A stretch of DNA of 64,000 nucleotides from Dryococelus australis (lineage: Eukaryota; Arthropoda; Insecta; Phasmatodea; Phasmatidae). This document shows, in pieces, positions 1 through 12,377 of this stretch; position 1 is the stretch's first letter, and each line of letters starts with the position of its first letter. The DNA lies in assembly GCA_029891345.1 (NCBI GenBank), contig CM056994.1:137646457-137710456 (forward strand), in the 5' to 3' direction. Position numbers and translations under genes: made by a program. A model generated the notes under the pieces. The model saw nothing but the letters and a program-made list of their open reading frames with translations. It made no database searches and had not been told where the DNA came from.

Positions 1-1342
1 GGGTTTTTATAATTGCAGACTCCCGACAGGTTCACAGGAAAGAAATGTGGTAATTAACTTCTGTGCATTAACTCACATAATGAATGACGTAAGTAAACTA
101 CAAAAAAATTGAACCTTTCACTAACACAGTTATAGCTGTTGATGGATCAGATTTACTTGCAGACGTTTCTGGAAATGTAAGTTTAGAGTTTCTAAATGGG
201 GACGAGCCGACCTCCCCTGGCCCTGTCGGTTGGCGCGCCACTGATCTGGGGTGCGGGTGGCTTTGGGTTCGTATCCCGGGCAAGGCATGGGTGTTAATTT
301 AAGTTATGTTATACGTTAGTCTGTAAGCTGTCCCCTGCTAAGGTTTCAAGAATAACACTGGGGACGTTTAAAAGCCCTTTACGATACAATACAATAAATG
401 AGGACAAAATTTTTGAAGTGGCTGCTAAAGATGAATTACACATACCAAATTCAGTTGTAAATTTAGTTTTGGTGTGCAAGGTGGTAAAAGCGGGATATAA
501 AATAATGTTTGATAAAAATGAAGGTTATATGCATGATGAACAGACAGGGGACCTGGTTGCTACTGCCTATTTGAATAATGGGATATTATGAATGAATACT
601 CCCTAAATTAGACACCGTTTTTACACAGAAAAAGACAACTTCTTATAGCACCGTAGACTATGTCATTTGAACCAGAAGGGGATGAGAAAGCTCAGTCTGA
701 ACTCCGAAGGTTTAGTTAAAGATTTACAAACTGAGAGACGGTGTGAACTGTGAATAATGGGGAAACAGTCACGCCTTCTTTTCAAAAGTAATAAAAGGCA
801 CTCAGAAAACATTACAGATCTCATTCATTCAGATCTCTGTGCCCCCATGGAATCGTCACTCGGAGGGGAACAAATATTTTTTGACATTTTGAGATGACTT
901 ATCACGAATGATCTCTGGTTATTCCTTGGAGGAGAAATTGTAAGTCACTATGGCATTCAAAGAATTCAAAGCTAAATTCGAAAACCAAACTAGTCATAAA
1001 ACAAATCAGATCTCATATTGGGAGAGAATACGCCAATGAAGAAATGAGAAAGCACCTACTTGCCGAAGTAATTATTCACAACTCACAGTGAGCTATTCCC
1101 TGCAACAAAATGGAGTAACAGAAAGAGCCAACAGAACTTTAGTGGAGAAGGCTCGGATTATGCTTTTTGATCCTAACCTACTAAAGGGTTTTTGGGCAGA
1201 AGCAGTAAGTACGGCATCCTATCTGACGAACCACTCTCCCTCGGATGTTATAGGCGACAAAACACCTTACGAAGCCTGGCATTATAAAATGCCATCCTTG
1301 TCACATCTTGAAAAAGATGTAGGCTATACGTTATCTGTATAA
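1..1342 (+). pseudogene. Ty1/copia retrotransposon pol remnant, split by a SINE
   Basis: Broken copia-type polyprotein read on the plus strand. About 112-203 and then 397-590 read as the stretch before and within the GAG-pre-integrase region (for example NLVLVCKVVKAGYKIMF). The integrase core follows. The first catalytic Asp is kept in HSDLCAPM (codon 832-834). The second, normally in an SDNG motif, is His in RSHIGREY (codon 1014-1016). The last acidic residue is kept in QQNGVTERANRTLVEKAR (codon 1121-1123). The best open piece, 1088-1342, is the C-terminal half of the integrase core and its flank. Several frame changes and stops separate the pieces, and reverse transcriptase and RNase H are absent downstream. 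It is dead: the second catalytic residue is lost and the frame is interrupted by an insertion. Assignment to copia is firm; the lineage is not determined. Confidence 0.88.
204..395 (+). mobile_element. tRNA-derived SINE inserted in the copia remnant
   Basis: About 192 bp with a GC-rich tRNA-like head. An A-box-like stretch lies near 223-240 and a B box, GGTTCGTATCC, near 267-277; the tail is A-rich (ACAATACAATA). It is flanked by near-identical direct repeats, AAATGGGGAC at 194-203 and AAATGAGGAC at 396-405 (9 of 10 match). These restore the copia reading frame across the insertion. The target-site duplication and tail support L1-style target-primed retrotransposition. Confidence 0.75.
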
Positions 1343-2034
1343 AATAATCTAAATTTATAATTATTTACTACATCACACATTCCTCAGTCACTGTGCACCT
1401 AGTCATTTTAATACTACTACTTAATTATGACTGTAAAAGTTCAGAATTATTGTCAATTCAATTTCCACATTAAAATTTTGTTGCTCTATAATACAACGTA
1501 AAGTGAGGACAATCAACATAACTGGTGGTTTCCTAAGATAGTTTTTTTTAAATTTTAGTAAGTATAAATTCTTCATCAATATGAACGTCATGTTGAAACG
1601 AAAATCGATATCTAATAGATGTACACAAAATTGTTTTCTATATATAAAAATGAGTATTTAAATTTCGCCTTCCTTGCCATTTCATTAGTCATAACAGTAA
1701 CTTCTTGATATCACTGTAGATACACGTCATGCAGTACCAGTGTGTATGGACGATCGGCCCAATTGCAATATGTATGCATAATAATCTGCGTAAATGCTAA
1801 AAAGTATTAATTAATTGTTGTTTTAGTAGTCATTCTGTGGTTATATGGCGTATTATTCCGGAGAAGTTAAGCTTAGTATTTAAATAGCAAAAAAAAATTA
1901 TTATGTATTTTACTAACTCAACACCCATACAAAACACTTGTAATGATCACTGTAAATACTTCCACGAAAATTTAGAACAGGTAAAATTTCTAGCGGCGCT
2001 GAAAAGCTAAGGTCGCACATGGAGGTGAACTGAG
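1343..2034. other. AT-rich sequence, nothing recognised
   Basis: No coding frame, tRNA-like box or inverted repeat that I can support. Short A and T runs only. Confidence 0.5.
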
Positions 2035-2192
2035 GTCAAGATGGAACGTAAATGAATGAGGTAGTGGATAAACGGCGATGCCTCAGGAAAACCATGAGCC
2101 AAAAGCACCGACCACCATATTAACTCACATTTGAAAATCCGGGCTTGGTCCCGCCGGTAATCTCTCCCAGGTCGCCGTAGTGGCACTTAACC
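2035..2192 (-). mobile_element. Fragment of a dispersed insect SINE family
   Basis: On the minus strand the piece begins with a decayed tRNA-like head (TACCGGCGGGACC follows the expected B box). It continues into the family body with a GTCGGTGGTTTTC-like segment. It resembles the copies at 25,618-25,835 and 32,705-32,958. The B box itself is not intact. Confidence 0.5.
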
Positions 2193-2449
2193 GCCTCAAA
2201 TTCTTTATGTATTCAGCAAAGAAATACATATTGAATTATATTTTATAGAAGTCAAACTCTGGGAAATTTTGAAAATTATAGTTAAAGTTGTCAGTGCAAG
2301 TAATATGAATTTGAATTCTCAATGTAACTAAATAGCTTGCGATTTTTTTTTTGGAAACAAGCTAGTTTTTAGCCGACTTTCCTTGGGCAAAGGCGGCTTA
2401 TGTGATCACTTTCCTGTCTGTATGTATCTCTCGGTGTGAATTTTTTTCC

Positions 2450-3660
2450 CCTCTAAAACATTTCGGATCTTTGAACCGAGTTTCACCAAACTCGGTTCGG
2501 ATATAGTTTTGTTGGTCCGCCAATTTTTAAGATGGTACTACATGGAAAATAAACCTTTGGCACATACGTAAAAAGCTGGTAGGCCATGTAAAAGTAATTG
2601 ATTAAAATGGGCAATGCATCTATTTTAAAAATTGTGACAATACGAATATGTCTTTGTTTATTTTGTATATCTACCATACACTTCTACAAATTTCGACCAA
2701 ACTTCGTACACTGAAAGTTATATATTACAACATTGTTAATGGCAACATATATACCATTTTGTGCAACATTTTGTAAGATAGCGCCAATTCATAACAAAAT
2801 TGTGCCATACATCGGGAAATCAAACCGATTCCTCACAATGTCGGCAAATAAGCAGTACTAAGGCAGGTCATGGAAGCTGACCGGTTTTAAGTAGGCCACT
2901 TTTTTTTTTACCGGCACGATATAAGCATTTTCATTTCTGATCGTATATCTCCAAATTATGTAATAAATTTCGACTTATGTTTGTATGCTGGCAGTACCTT
3001 TTACAAATATAAAATATGTACACACGGAAATACTTTAGTACTCCATTTCGTATGATAGCACCACATGAAAATTTAAATTATAATGTTGTATATGCAAAAA
3101 CGATCAACTTATTCCTCTCAGATTTGGCAAACGTGTATTTTTGAGGCAGTTATGAACTGATATTTTAAAAGTAATTCAAACATTTATTTTCAAATTGGCA
3201 ACCATTTAAACATTTTAAATTATATGGCATATGCTATATTTACAAAACCATGTAACAAAGTTCTTCTTAAAATACATGCTGGCATATCTATTACCGTCGT
3301 CAAATGTAACTACACAGAGTTTCTTCACCCACCGCTTTGTAAGAGAGCATTACTCGAAAAAATACAATGTTTGCCGTATCTCGGGAAACAACCTATTACT
3401 ACCAAATTTTGAAGACAAATAGTATTACGGTAGGCCATACAAATGGACACGTATTAAGTTATTCAGACATTTATTCTCAAAATTACAGAAATATAAACAT
3501 TTTAACTAATTATGCTATATATGCTATACCTTGTAAAGAATCACAATTTGAGTTTGTATGCTGACAGTATATTCGACAAAAATTGAGTTTTCCTGCACAA
3601 TCTCCTTTTCGCACCACTTTATACAACAGTTTCTTATAAAACCTTGCGTTTTTACGTCGT
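2450..3660 (-). repeat. Degenerate tandem array of a ~280-bp repeat
   Basis: A diagnostic stretch (TAAGATAGCGCC and variants) recurs at about 2,529, 2,774, 3,051 and 3,340, giving spacings of 245-289 bp. On the minus strand each unit reads roughly as a TGCCAAATTTGG-like block, a GATATGGCA-like block, then GTGCTATCTTACAAAATG. The same unit occurs on the plus strand at 43.0-44.0 and 47.0-47.6 kb. Short overlapping ORFs here (3,224-3,564) are chance frames. Confidence 0.65.
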
Positions 3661-4096
3661 ATCTCGAGAAACAATAGACCGTTTCTCACTTAATTCAGGC
3701 AAAAAGTTAAACTGTTGCAGTCCATCTAAATGTTTTTCTTAATGCGGTAATCAGATATTGTCAACATAACAATGGTGTATATACCTTTGGTTAGTACGCC
3801 ATATGTTCAAAATAATTTCAAACCAACTTCTTATATTTTGAGTATTTATGACGAACATTAAATTCGGTAGTTGACAATTTTTTTCCGCCTTTTAAGATCA
3901 TATGATTACACGAGAAAGTAGAGTATTAATGTTATACTTCGAGAACCAGTCAAATAGTTCTCGCAAAATTTTGCACACAAGTAGTGCCACCATAGAGTAG
4001 GCTACGTTAAGTTGCGTAATTCAAGCGGGTGCGGCATTGTTTTAAATGGCGTAGTATTAACAATTTATATTCTAATTTTATATGTATTACATAGTA

Positions 4097-4190
4097 TGGA
4101 TCAAAGATGGCTGACGGGTGACGTAAAAATATGGCGACCGGGTGGCTCTGGCTCCGATCTCCGTTACCCTTGCACCAAGGTCGGCCAAAC
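4097..4190 (+). repeat. Dispersed repeat, shared with 24.17 kb
   Basis: TATGGATCAAAGATGGCTGA followed by CGGGTGAC, then TCCG..TT/CCCTTG..C and GTCGGCC-type sequence. It matches the segment at 24,168-24,262 (TATGGATCAAATATGGCGAA, CGGGTGAC, TCCGGTTCCCTTG). No coding content or boundaries identified. Confidence 0.5.
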
Positions 4191-4368
4191 TCGACTACTA
4201 ACATCCATCGTAGATCCACACTGCCCCGGCTCCCCGATTATTTTGTGTCCTAGGAGTGCCCGATACCCCTCATAGACTTATATCGTGCTCTCCACTGGAA
4301 CGATTCACACTGTCGCGCCACGCCACTGACTCTCCGATCTCATAAACATATCTCCACGTGTACCCGGG

Positions 4369-4815
4369 GTGACAACTGTTGAGCCAAGGAGACTTCGGTT
4401 GATGACCAGTGCCTGGCCGTTTCCTCTGTCCCCACATTTCGCAACAGGACGGCCGCCTATCATTGGCGAAAATAACACATTCCACGGAAGTGGAAGACTG
4501 AATCCATGGACAAGGGCCTTTCGTGGAACGTCAGCCCAAATACTCGTGGCGACGCCCTCATGCTTATTTTTAACTACCCAAGTCTTGCGGTATCCCAGTC
4601 ACACCAAAGGAAGGTTCAAACACAAAGCAGCATCTAAATCAGAAACAGAATATCCTACCCAACAATATTTCTATCAACAAGACGCCAAGGCCTACTTACC
4701 ACCGATGCTTTTAAGAACTTCGTCACAAATGTTTTTATCCATGTATAGAAATGAAGGCTCATTTGTAACACCTGTAAGTTCTTGGTTTACTGATATTCTA
4801 CACACGCATATTTGA
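4369..4815 (+). CDS. Unrecognised 148-residue ORF, doubtful
   Basis: Open frame of 148 codons in a patch of higher GC content (about 4,140-4,600) that stands out from its AT-rich surroundings. The translation has no membrane segment, zinc motif or catalytic motif that I recognise. The first part is proline- and arginine-rich and the second part is polar. It could be a chance frame across a GC-rich repeat, since its upstream neighbour (4,097-4,190) is a dispersed repeat. I would not call it a gene without expression or homology. Confidence 0.15.
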   Translation: MTTVEPRRLRLMTSAWPFPLSPHFATGRPPIIGENNTFHGSGRLNPWTRAFRGTSAQILVATPSCLFLTTQVLRYPSHTKGRFKHKAASKSETEYPTQQYFYQQDAKAYLPPMLLRTSSQMFLSMYRNEGSFVTPVSSWFTDILHTHI

Positions 4816-7800
4816 ATACGTTTTATTAGGTCTATAAATAATCTTGATGCAGACACTTAAAAATTCTGGAAGGTGCTCATTAATAAACAAGCATTGTGGC
4901 GTTAATTTTATCTAAATATGAAAAATACTTTCATAAATAATATTTAAAGCTCTGAAAACACATATAGTGTTATCAGCTCGAATCACGTCAGTTTAATAAA
5001 TAAATACATTCTTATATATGTTACTGCATGCAGAGATAAGTACGGAAATCATTAACAAAAGATAAATTTTTGAATGTGAATTTTTTAAAAATTAAGTCAG
5101 TCAATTTATTGTAACATATTTGCATATACACTGAAAATTAAACCATTATGAATATTACCAGGTTGTTGAATTGCCCCTGGAACGAATCGGGAATAGTTTT
5201 CTGGTCTATGTGTTTCCGCAAGGTGGGTCCTTTGCCATTCTTCATTATTGTGTTCATAGTGGAGAGGAAAAAAACCTCTTATTTGGAATCACCTTAGCTT
5301 GGACAGCCTGTAAAACAAAAGTGAGTTCTTACAAACATGACCTGTGGGCAGAGATACAATTTTGGCCTTAGCCATGATATCTTCAATGCCTTATTTTAGT
5401 AAATGCCTTAAAAAGTTTTCTAAAGTAAGTAATTTTGACTAGCCTATTTGATGCCAAAATTATGTTACACAATGTGAACGACATTTCAGAGCTATGCCAA
5501 TGCCAGTATCAAACAATCAGGAGTCGCGCGGCTGGAAATGTTTTACCAAAGTTAGTTGGAGAAACCAGTGTCTGAAAATTGTTGAGCAACTCTTCCGCTG
5601 CGTTAGTATTGAATAAGGTAAAACGTAAAATATATACAGGAAACCTGGAATAACGAAGTAAGGTAAGTATAATATCAGGGCGTCAAGTAAATCACATGAA
5701 TAGCCAGAGTGTGCACCGCAATGCTTACCAACATTTGTGATCCTTCCCGAATTAATATCTTGCATTTTTCATATCGCGCAAAACGTGTACCTACTGATAA
5801 GTTATAAGATGTGATTACAGCGACAAATCAAGTGACCACGAGGTAAAACGTTATTTCCCTTCAATGCTTGTGAAATGTGAACGAACAATATTGATTAATA
5901 AAAGCTCATATTTAAAAGCCAAGTTCGTGTTGTCCATTCGCAGTTTCTTCACAATTTTTGAAACAAAACTTTGAAAAACGGTCCTCTGTATAACGTGTTT
6001 GTTTGTTTTCTAAACATGCCATGTATCACAAGCGTTTTATGCTTATGTCAACCTAATAGTGCCTTATTTTTAGATTAATTGATGTCACTTATGTTCTATC
6101 TATAAATTACAGCATTTCATTTCAAATTGAAATGAATGAAAACAGGGAGAAAATATGTGTATGGGTAGTGCCTAGTATTAAATGGCTCTTATGGAAATAT
6201 TATATCACTAAGTGCGCAATAATGCGATGCGTTGTCCATCTGGTGTAATTTTTTAGACTCAGTAAATATTTGTGTTCATAAAGCCTACGAATATCCCTCG
6301 GCTTCAGAAAGCAGGAGGTAAGGGCGAATGGACTCTACAATGTTTGTATCATATTTAAAATAGATACTTTTGAGCGTACAACCCGACGGTTGTAAGAAGG
6401 TCAGACACTGGCGCAGTGTAGAGATAGTTTCGCACTCGGGCCAGTCACGTGGAATTTATATCATAATAACTTGCGAAGTAATAAAACCTACGTATAGAAC
6501 TGGAAACAATATTTCCCACCTTTCACACCAATGTTCTGAAATAAATTGATTTATTATAAATTCAAGTCACACTTGAATATTTGTTTTATGTGTTAATACG
6601 TCATTTGGTTTGTTTTACATTACAACGCTATCTTTTCTACCGTCAATTGTGGTTGTCCGAATGGTAGCCACAGAAAAAGTGTGACGTAAGGATTAATGAC
6701 GCAGGTACTGTAAAGCAGTCGATGAAGTAAAATAATTCTGGTAGAATTACTTGCAAACAGCTCGTAGTGTAATGTTTTACTTTTATATACTACATAGTCG
6801 AGAAAACATAGCAGTGAATACATCACAGATATTTGTGAGGTTTTATACCAATGTGTATTGGAGACTTGCTAACCTATACATTTAATGAAAGCTGTTGGAC
6901 ACGGTTGATTCACTGCCGCGTGCACGAGAGAGCTGTAATTAACGTATACGACCATGGAAGATATACTTCAAAGGAGTTTCACCTCGTGAAATATTACAAG
7001 TTACTAAGGGTCTAACGAGTATGACGTGCGTTAAACAATAATCGAATTAAATTATAGCTCTTTACCGACCGATGTATAAGTGAGACGAAACTTCGAAATG
7101 TTAAGTTTCTGCTTCAAATCCCGTCTAATACGTGTATGAAGGTACTTTCCATTTTAGTTTAAAATCGAAATGAAGTTCTGTTGTACACATCTGTGTTGAG
7201 TCGAATGATACAAAATGTGGGGATTTATTAGCATTATGCAAACTAAGTGAAATTAACGCTGTAACGTTTCTTTAACGCAAGTAACTGGAGATTTATAAAT
7301 GTTGAGCAGTGGCGAATATGTAAACCTAGAATAGTTCCATTTCACCTGGCAAAATCTAATTACAACTGCGCGACGTCAAGAGGAAATATAATTTATTCCA
7401 CTTTAAAATAATACACATCTAGGAAAAGTATGTATTTAAGAAATGCACGTTATTTCCTAACAATTTGTCATACATAATAATAAATTATACTTCTCTCCAT
7501 TTGATTAAAAATGTTCTTTCTCATAATTCCTCCGTCGAATGACACTTCAAATTATTCAGAATTTATGAGTAATTTTACAACTTTGAATGTTTTTTAAACA
7601 GTAGTAAAGAATAACAAATATGCCTTTTAAATCAATAACTCTGATTATCAATGTGATGCAATAATTGCACAGAGTCATTGGTTTTACAACTTTGCATATA
7701 CGTGGTGGTGTTATGAAATTTAGACTTAAAAACTGCAGTTATAAGAAAACTGAAGAGAACAACGGTTACAATAAAATGTATAACTAACTGTTCGTTGTTT

Positions 7801-9385
7801 TCTAATTCACTTTTAATGCTCTATTACTCAATTTGCACAGCAGTTTTTCGGATATAATGAATGCAGTTCTGTAAAAATGTAGTAAGTTGCGAAGAACGGA
7901 TTTCTCATTACAACCACAACGTATCAACATGAAGGTGGTTGATAGTGGGCGTCTTGAGGTAAATTGAAAATGGCATATTAACTAGATTGTGTACCAAAAG
8001 CTAATTACCATGACGCTGTACTAGTAAATATTAAAAATAATAAATCCATTCACCAGAATTAGTGTAGAGTATAGAAGCGTAGCGACAAAGATCTTCATGC
8101 TTACAAGGTTTTACAAACATTTGTTCCCATTTCTACACTGGAAAATATATTTATACCAGTGCGAAGATGTTTACCAACAACAAGAAGCAAATATTCAGGT
8201 CAGCGTATTACTGGGACAAGGTTGAAGTGTATGTGTGTTAGTGGAACTTCTAAACGAGTTGACCTTATCAGCTGCACCGTTAAAAAGTGCGAGATAATGT
8301 ATCAGGTTTTTAAAGCTTTTGTCCACAACAAACTCAAAATATGAAACTATTACTTAAGTGGAACAATATTCTGTGCCAAATATTGATCATGATAACACAA
8401 CAACCAGCCTCTCAGCTATTACTCACCATGATTTTTCCGATTTTAGTAATTTAATTATATTTTTTATTTAAAATACACAAATTCTGTTATATTTTTTACT
8501 TTTAACAGCAGCTTATTTTAATAACTGAAGTTCAATAAACTCAGAAAGCAAGTAAACGTTTCGCAGTATCCGAAACTACTAACATTTTCTTAAAAAATTA
8601 TTTATTTCATTTTTATAAATTTTTTTCTTTCAATACTGCATTCAACATAATAATCGAAAGTTTCAAAATAAGCTAATGTCGAATATAACTTTTATTTTAC
8701 TGACTACGGTCAGACTTTACTCCGGCAATCTTTATAATAAAAAATTTCTTTAACGATATAGTCACTTGTGAAAGTTAAAATCCCAGATTTCGACGAAAAT
8801 TATTTTCTCCAAGAAGTCTTATGTGCTTGTAATTTGCATACCACTTCGAATAAAAGCTGATCAATGTTAAGGTATTACGATAACCGCAGTAATCAGCAAG
8901 AAATGTTAGTACTCAAAGACAGGTTAATGAGAGCCGGACATTTTGTGGCATAGTGAAGCACAGGACAGATTTAATTTTCCAAATGCTGCTCCCGAATTTA
9001 TAAACAAAACTTTCCATAATGAGGACGACCATCACTATTTATAGCGACACTTCCTATAAAAAAAATTTATTGAACATTAGTAAATAGGTCCGGTAGGTTC
9101 CAAGGCATTCAAAAATTAGGAAGTTGATCGTTGGATTGACCTCTGTACTGAATTTCCCATTTTTCGAAAGAAAAAAATGCCTTTTACACTTAAAAACACT
9201 CAAAATTCCTAGAATTTCGAGCAAAATTTCCCTTTTTTCCTTAAAAATTTCCTTCTTTCCCAAAAATATTTACGATTTCCCTTCAAGAAAAGCCATGTAC
9301 CAGAACATGTCCCAAGAAACACCAAAATAAAATTTTCGATCAATATCAAAGATTTTTGCAACTTGTTTCATACGTATAGGCTATA
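4816..9385. other. AT-rich intergenic DNA, nothing recognised
   Basis: Only short chance ORFs (60-88 codons). No SINE boxes, terminal repeats or domain signatures found on either strand. 9,150-9,300 has clustered pyrimidine-rich runs (TTTCCC) that lead into the CT-rich tract. Confidence 0.45.
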
Positions 9386-9394
9386 ATGGTGTCT

Positions 9395-9785
9395 TGTTTT
9401 TTCATTCTCTGTCATTCTCTCTTGTCTCTCTTTCCTTCCTCTAATTCTTTATCTTTCTCTCTTTCCTTTCTCTCTTGTCTCTCACTCTCTCTCATTCCAT
9501 CTCTTTCTCTTATTGCTTTCTCTCTCATTCCATCTCTTTCTCTCTTTCCCTTCCCTCTCATTACATATATTTATCTCTTTCCTTTCTCTCTCATTCGATC
9601 TCTCTCTCATTCATTTCTCTTTCTCTCTTTCTTTTTTCTTTTGGTCTTTCCTTTTTCTTTCTATCTGTCTTTATCATTTTCTCTCTTTTTCTTGTTTCCC
9701 AATTTCTCACGTTCACTTTCCCTATTTCCTTTATCTCTTCTCTCTCCCATTCCATCTCTTTCTCTGTTGTCTTTCACTTTCGTTT
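9395..9785 (+). repeat. Imperfect CT-rich (polypyrimidine) tract
   Basis: About 390 bp of (CT)n and TTTCTC-type repeats with recurring CTCATTCCATCTCTTTCT phrases. It keeps three overlapping ORFs open (up to 202 codons), all Ser/Leu/Phe-rich low-complexity products of the repeat and not genes. Confidence 0.85.
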
Positions 9786-9790
9786 GGGAC

Positions 9791-10442
9791 CACAATATGT
9801 GTAGTTCCTTCATCGCTTGCTATAGTGCGCTAATCGCCAGTGTGTATATTTATATACAAATTTTAAGATGTAATTTCCCATGCACGAGAAGGTATGTAAA
9901 TATTATTTTAAACTACATTCCAGGCAGGATTTTGCAAATATATTGGAATTTCAATACCCTAATTTTTAAAATCAATTCAAACTTAATGTTTTAAATCAAT
10001 ATATTTATAATATTTTAAATATTCAATTTCTTTTTACTGTTGTAGGAAAAAGAAATTTAATTAAAAATTTATTCGTCTAGCCGTGTAATAACATATGCAC
10101 ACACATCGGCAGGTACGCGAGGCAGACATACCTGTTGTGACAGGCGAAGAGTATAGCGACATCCGTAGGTGGGCACCGACGGGGAAAGGAAACGGGCCTC
10201 AATGACCATGGTTGCTCACGTCGCAATACAGCCTTGTCAGATCAATCAGACATCTAGAAATGTATGCATTTATAAGTAAGTAGGACAATTTTAATTATAT
10301 TTATTTCATTTATCATTTGAAAAATGCCGAAAAATATATACAAAATAGACAGCTAAATACATTTAAAAAAATTCTATATGAGAAATCGGTTTGTAAAATT
10401 TAAATTATGTAAATATCACACTTTCCCATGACAGCTGATAAC
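9791..10442. other. Intergenic, no gene seen
   Basis: AT-rich, with a GC-richer patch at 10,105-10,260 that shows no frame, tRNA box or terminal repeat. It ends where the inverted-repeat arm begins. Confidence 0.4.
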
Positions 10443-10545
10443 ATTTAAAAAAGAAAATATCTCATGGAGGTACAGGATTCGAACCCACGATCTCTGGGGT
10501 AGGTATGAAAGCATACTAACAACTGGACCACCGAGCTCACAGCGA
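10443..10545 (-). other. tRNA-like sequence at the outer tip of the left arm
   Basis: On the minus strand: CTCGGTGGTCCAGTTGTTAG (A-box-like), then B box GGGTTCGAATCC, followed by a run of Ts in ATTTTCTTTTTT that could stop RNA polymerase III. The anticodon arm does not fold well, so it is a tRNA-derived unit (SINE-like head) and not a tRNA gene. The mirrored copy is at 19,862-19,955. Confidence 0.6.
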
Positions 10546-11102
10546 GGTAAGTGCTTCAATGTTGTCTTATAAACATGTCGATACTTGCTAATGCATATAT
10601 ACCTATGATCGTATTGACTGATTTTATACACATTTTAAATAATTACATTGTAAATCGGGCTGTAAGATAATGAATATTTATAGTAACTTGTGAATATAAT
10701 TAACGATTTCTTAGTTCCAGGCTAGTGAATTTAATTTGGCAAGAATTATTTCTAACCCCACGAATTTATTTGTATAAGCACTTTATAAGAATAGTGATTA
10801 ACTTCAAATAATATTTGCTTGATGGTGTTTTTTTAAGGAGAACGCTTTATTATAGACTGGTTATGATACAGGATTAAAATAAGAAATAAAAAATCTGTAT
10901 TAATGTATAATGTTTTAAAAATATTAAAGTATATTTCTACAAAAACACTCAAATAATATTCACATTCGTACACAGCCTTATAAAAATCTCAGCCCTTCGT
11001 TAAACATGAAACCAACTATTCTGACATACATAAAATTCTCAGCACTGTAAGGTTCCAAAAAGACCGTAACCATCATCAATACATAGGCTTCTCACTTAAC
11101 TA

Positions 11103-11106
<4 letters not shown>

Positions 11107-11137
<31 letters not shown>
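11107..11137. repeat. (TA)n microsatellite
   Basis: About 15 TA units inside the left arm. The mirrored position in the right arm lacks the expansion. Confidence 0.95.
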
Positions 11138-11141
<4 letters not shown>

Positions 11142-11199
11142 TATATCATGAACTGTGGATATTTAAATGTGTTCATAATCCATACTAAAGACAAAGATA

Positions 11200-11867
11200 T
11201 CAATGGTTTGACTATGTGTTAAATGGACTGAATCCGCTCGTTCTAAGCTGTAAATGAACAACCGGACCGAGTGCCCAGACAGACCTCTTAAATACCATTT
11301 CTTCTTCCTTGTTGCATACCTTATTTATGCTGTCCCAACACACTCTTCGATGTCATGTACTTTATAGAAAGGCACTTCAGATATCTTGTATGCCTTTCTT
11401 GTGTGCTCATCATTGTATGGCTCTAACTTACTATAGTAGCATTCCAGCTATATATTATATTTTACACCTCAGTGTTTTTCCCCCTCCTATGAATGTTGGA
11501 ATATATAATTTTGTTTCATATTTGACAGAAATGAACAAACATCTTTCGTCACAGCTGTCTGATACGGAGCAAAATAATCTTTTAAAGTAACCTTGAATGC
11601 AAATTGTTTCAGGTAGAATCTGTTCGACATGGTTTCACCAACAGCTAGTACAGGTCGTTTCTTAACTGCTGAAACTTGACCTTTACAGTTCTTGCTATGT
11701 CTCTTCAGCTTATCACTTTGTTTGAAGAGATGCTTGCACTTGATGCACTGCTTCATAGCATAGGAAGGTACTTTCACACAAAAAGTTTCTTCATGCTTCC
11801 TAGCACTTCGGCTGTAGGCAAATATATTGTCACAGTAACTGAAACGAAATCTTGGTGAAGTCGTCAA
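11200..11867 (-). pseudogene. Zinc-finger protein fragment of Polinton/Maverick type (left copy)
   Basis: Open frame 11,867-11,487 (126 codons) with related sequence continuing out of frame to about 11,200. It has a degenerate first finger (YCDNIFAYSRSARKHEETFC, first Cys lost). A C2HC-like finger follows, C-x2-C-x12-H-x4-C (CIKCKHLFKQ...RHSKNC). Next come a region with KVTLKDY and, past the frame breaks, an AFKT-like and a VWAL-like motif. From memory, arthropod Polinton-linked proteins combine N-terminal fingers with a KAFKT...GSGW block near a type B DNA polymerase; no polymerase is seen here. The gene is cut short at both ends. Its mirror copy at 18,427-19,130 shares the same order of motifs. 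Nucleic-acid binding is inferred only from the fingers. Confidence 0.5.
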
Positions 11868-12335
11868 TTACGATGATCCAAAGAAATCTATTTCACTGTG
11901 GCAACCTCAGGCTATGGCTCTATGATATATTCCTGTTGTTTGCAAGAGCTGAGAAAAAAATATTTTTCATGGGTGCCACAGTCAAACTGAGTTTCCTAAC
12001 TGGAACATGTATGCTCATATACTCGCAAGCAGGCAACATTCAACGTTTCACTCACCATAACACAAGTTTACCGAAACTCTATAGTTCAGACCATCTGCTC
12101 TAACAACTAATACCTGACAAAATAGATTCATTATTCATACCTCTTACTCTAACTTAATCATATCTCAACCATTCATTCCTGACATTAACAAAAATTAACT
12201 TACTGCTCATTTCTCTGCTCTACTCGTCGATAGCATACAAATATATTAGTCACAATATGAATCAACCATCCATTATATCCCAAGACATACCAGACCTCCC
12301 AATAACTCATATCCTATACCCCAAAAAAAGAACTC

Positions 12336-12339
<4 letters not shown>

Positions 12340-12373
<34 letters not shown>
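12340..12373. repeat. (TA)n microsatellite
   Basis: About 16 TA units in the left arm, absent from the mirrored position in the right arm (near 17,990). Confidence 0.95.

Positions 12374-12377
<4 letters not shown>

Noticed and set aside
3224..3564. Three overlapping ORFs of 62-65 codons
   Set aside because: They lie within the ~280-bp tandem repeat and share no motif.
9386..9994. 202-codon ORF, the second longest in the window
   Set aside because: Its Ser/Leu/Phe-rich translation comes from the CT-rich tract. Three overlapping frames are all open, as expected of a simple repeat.
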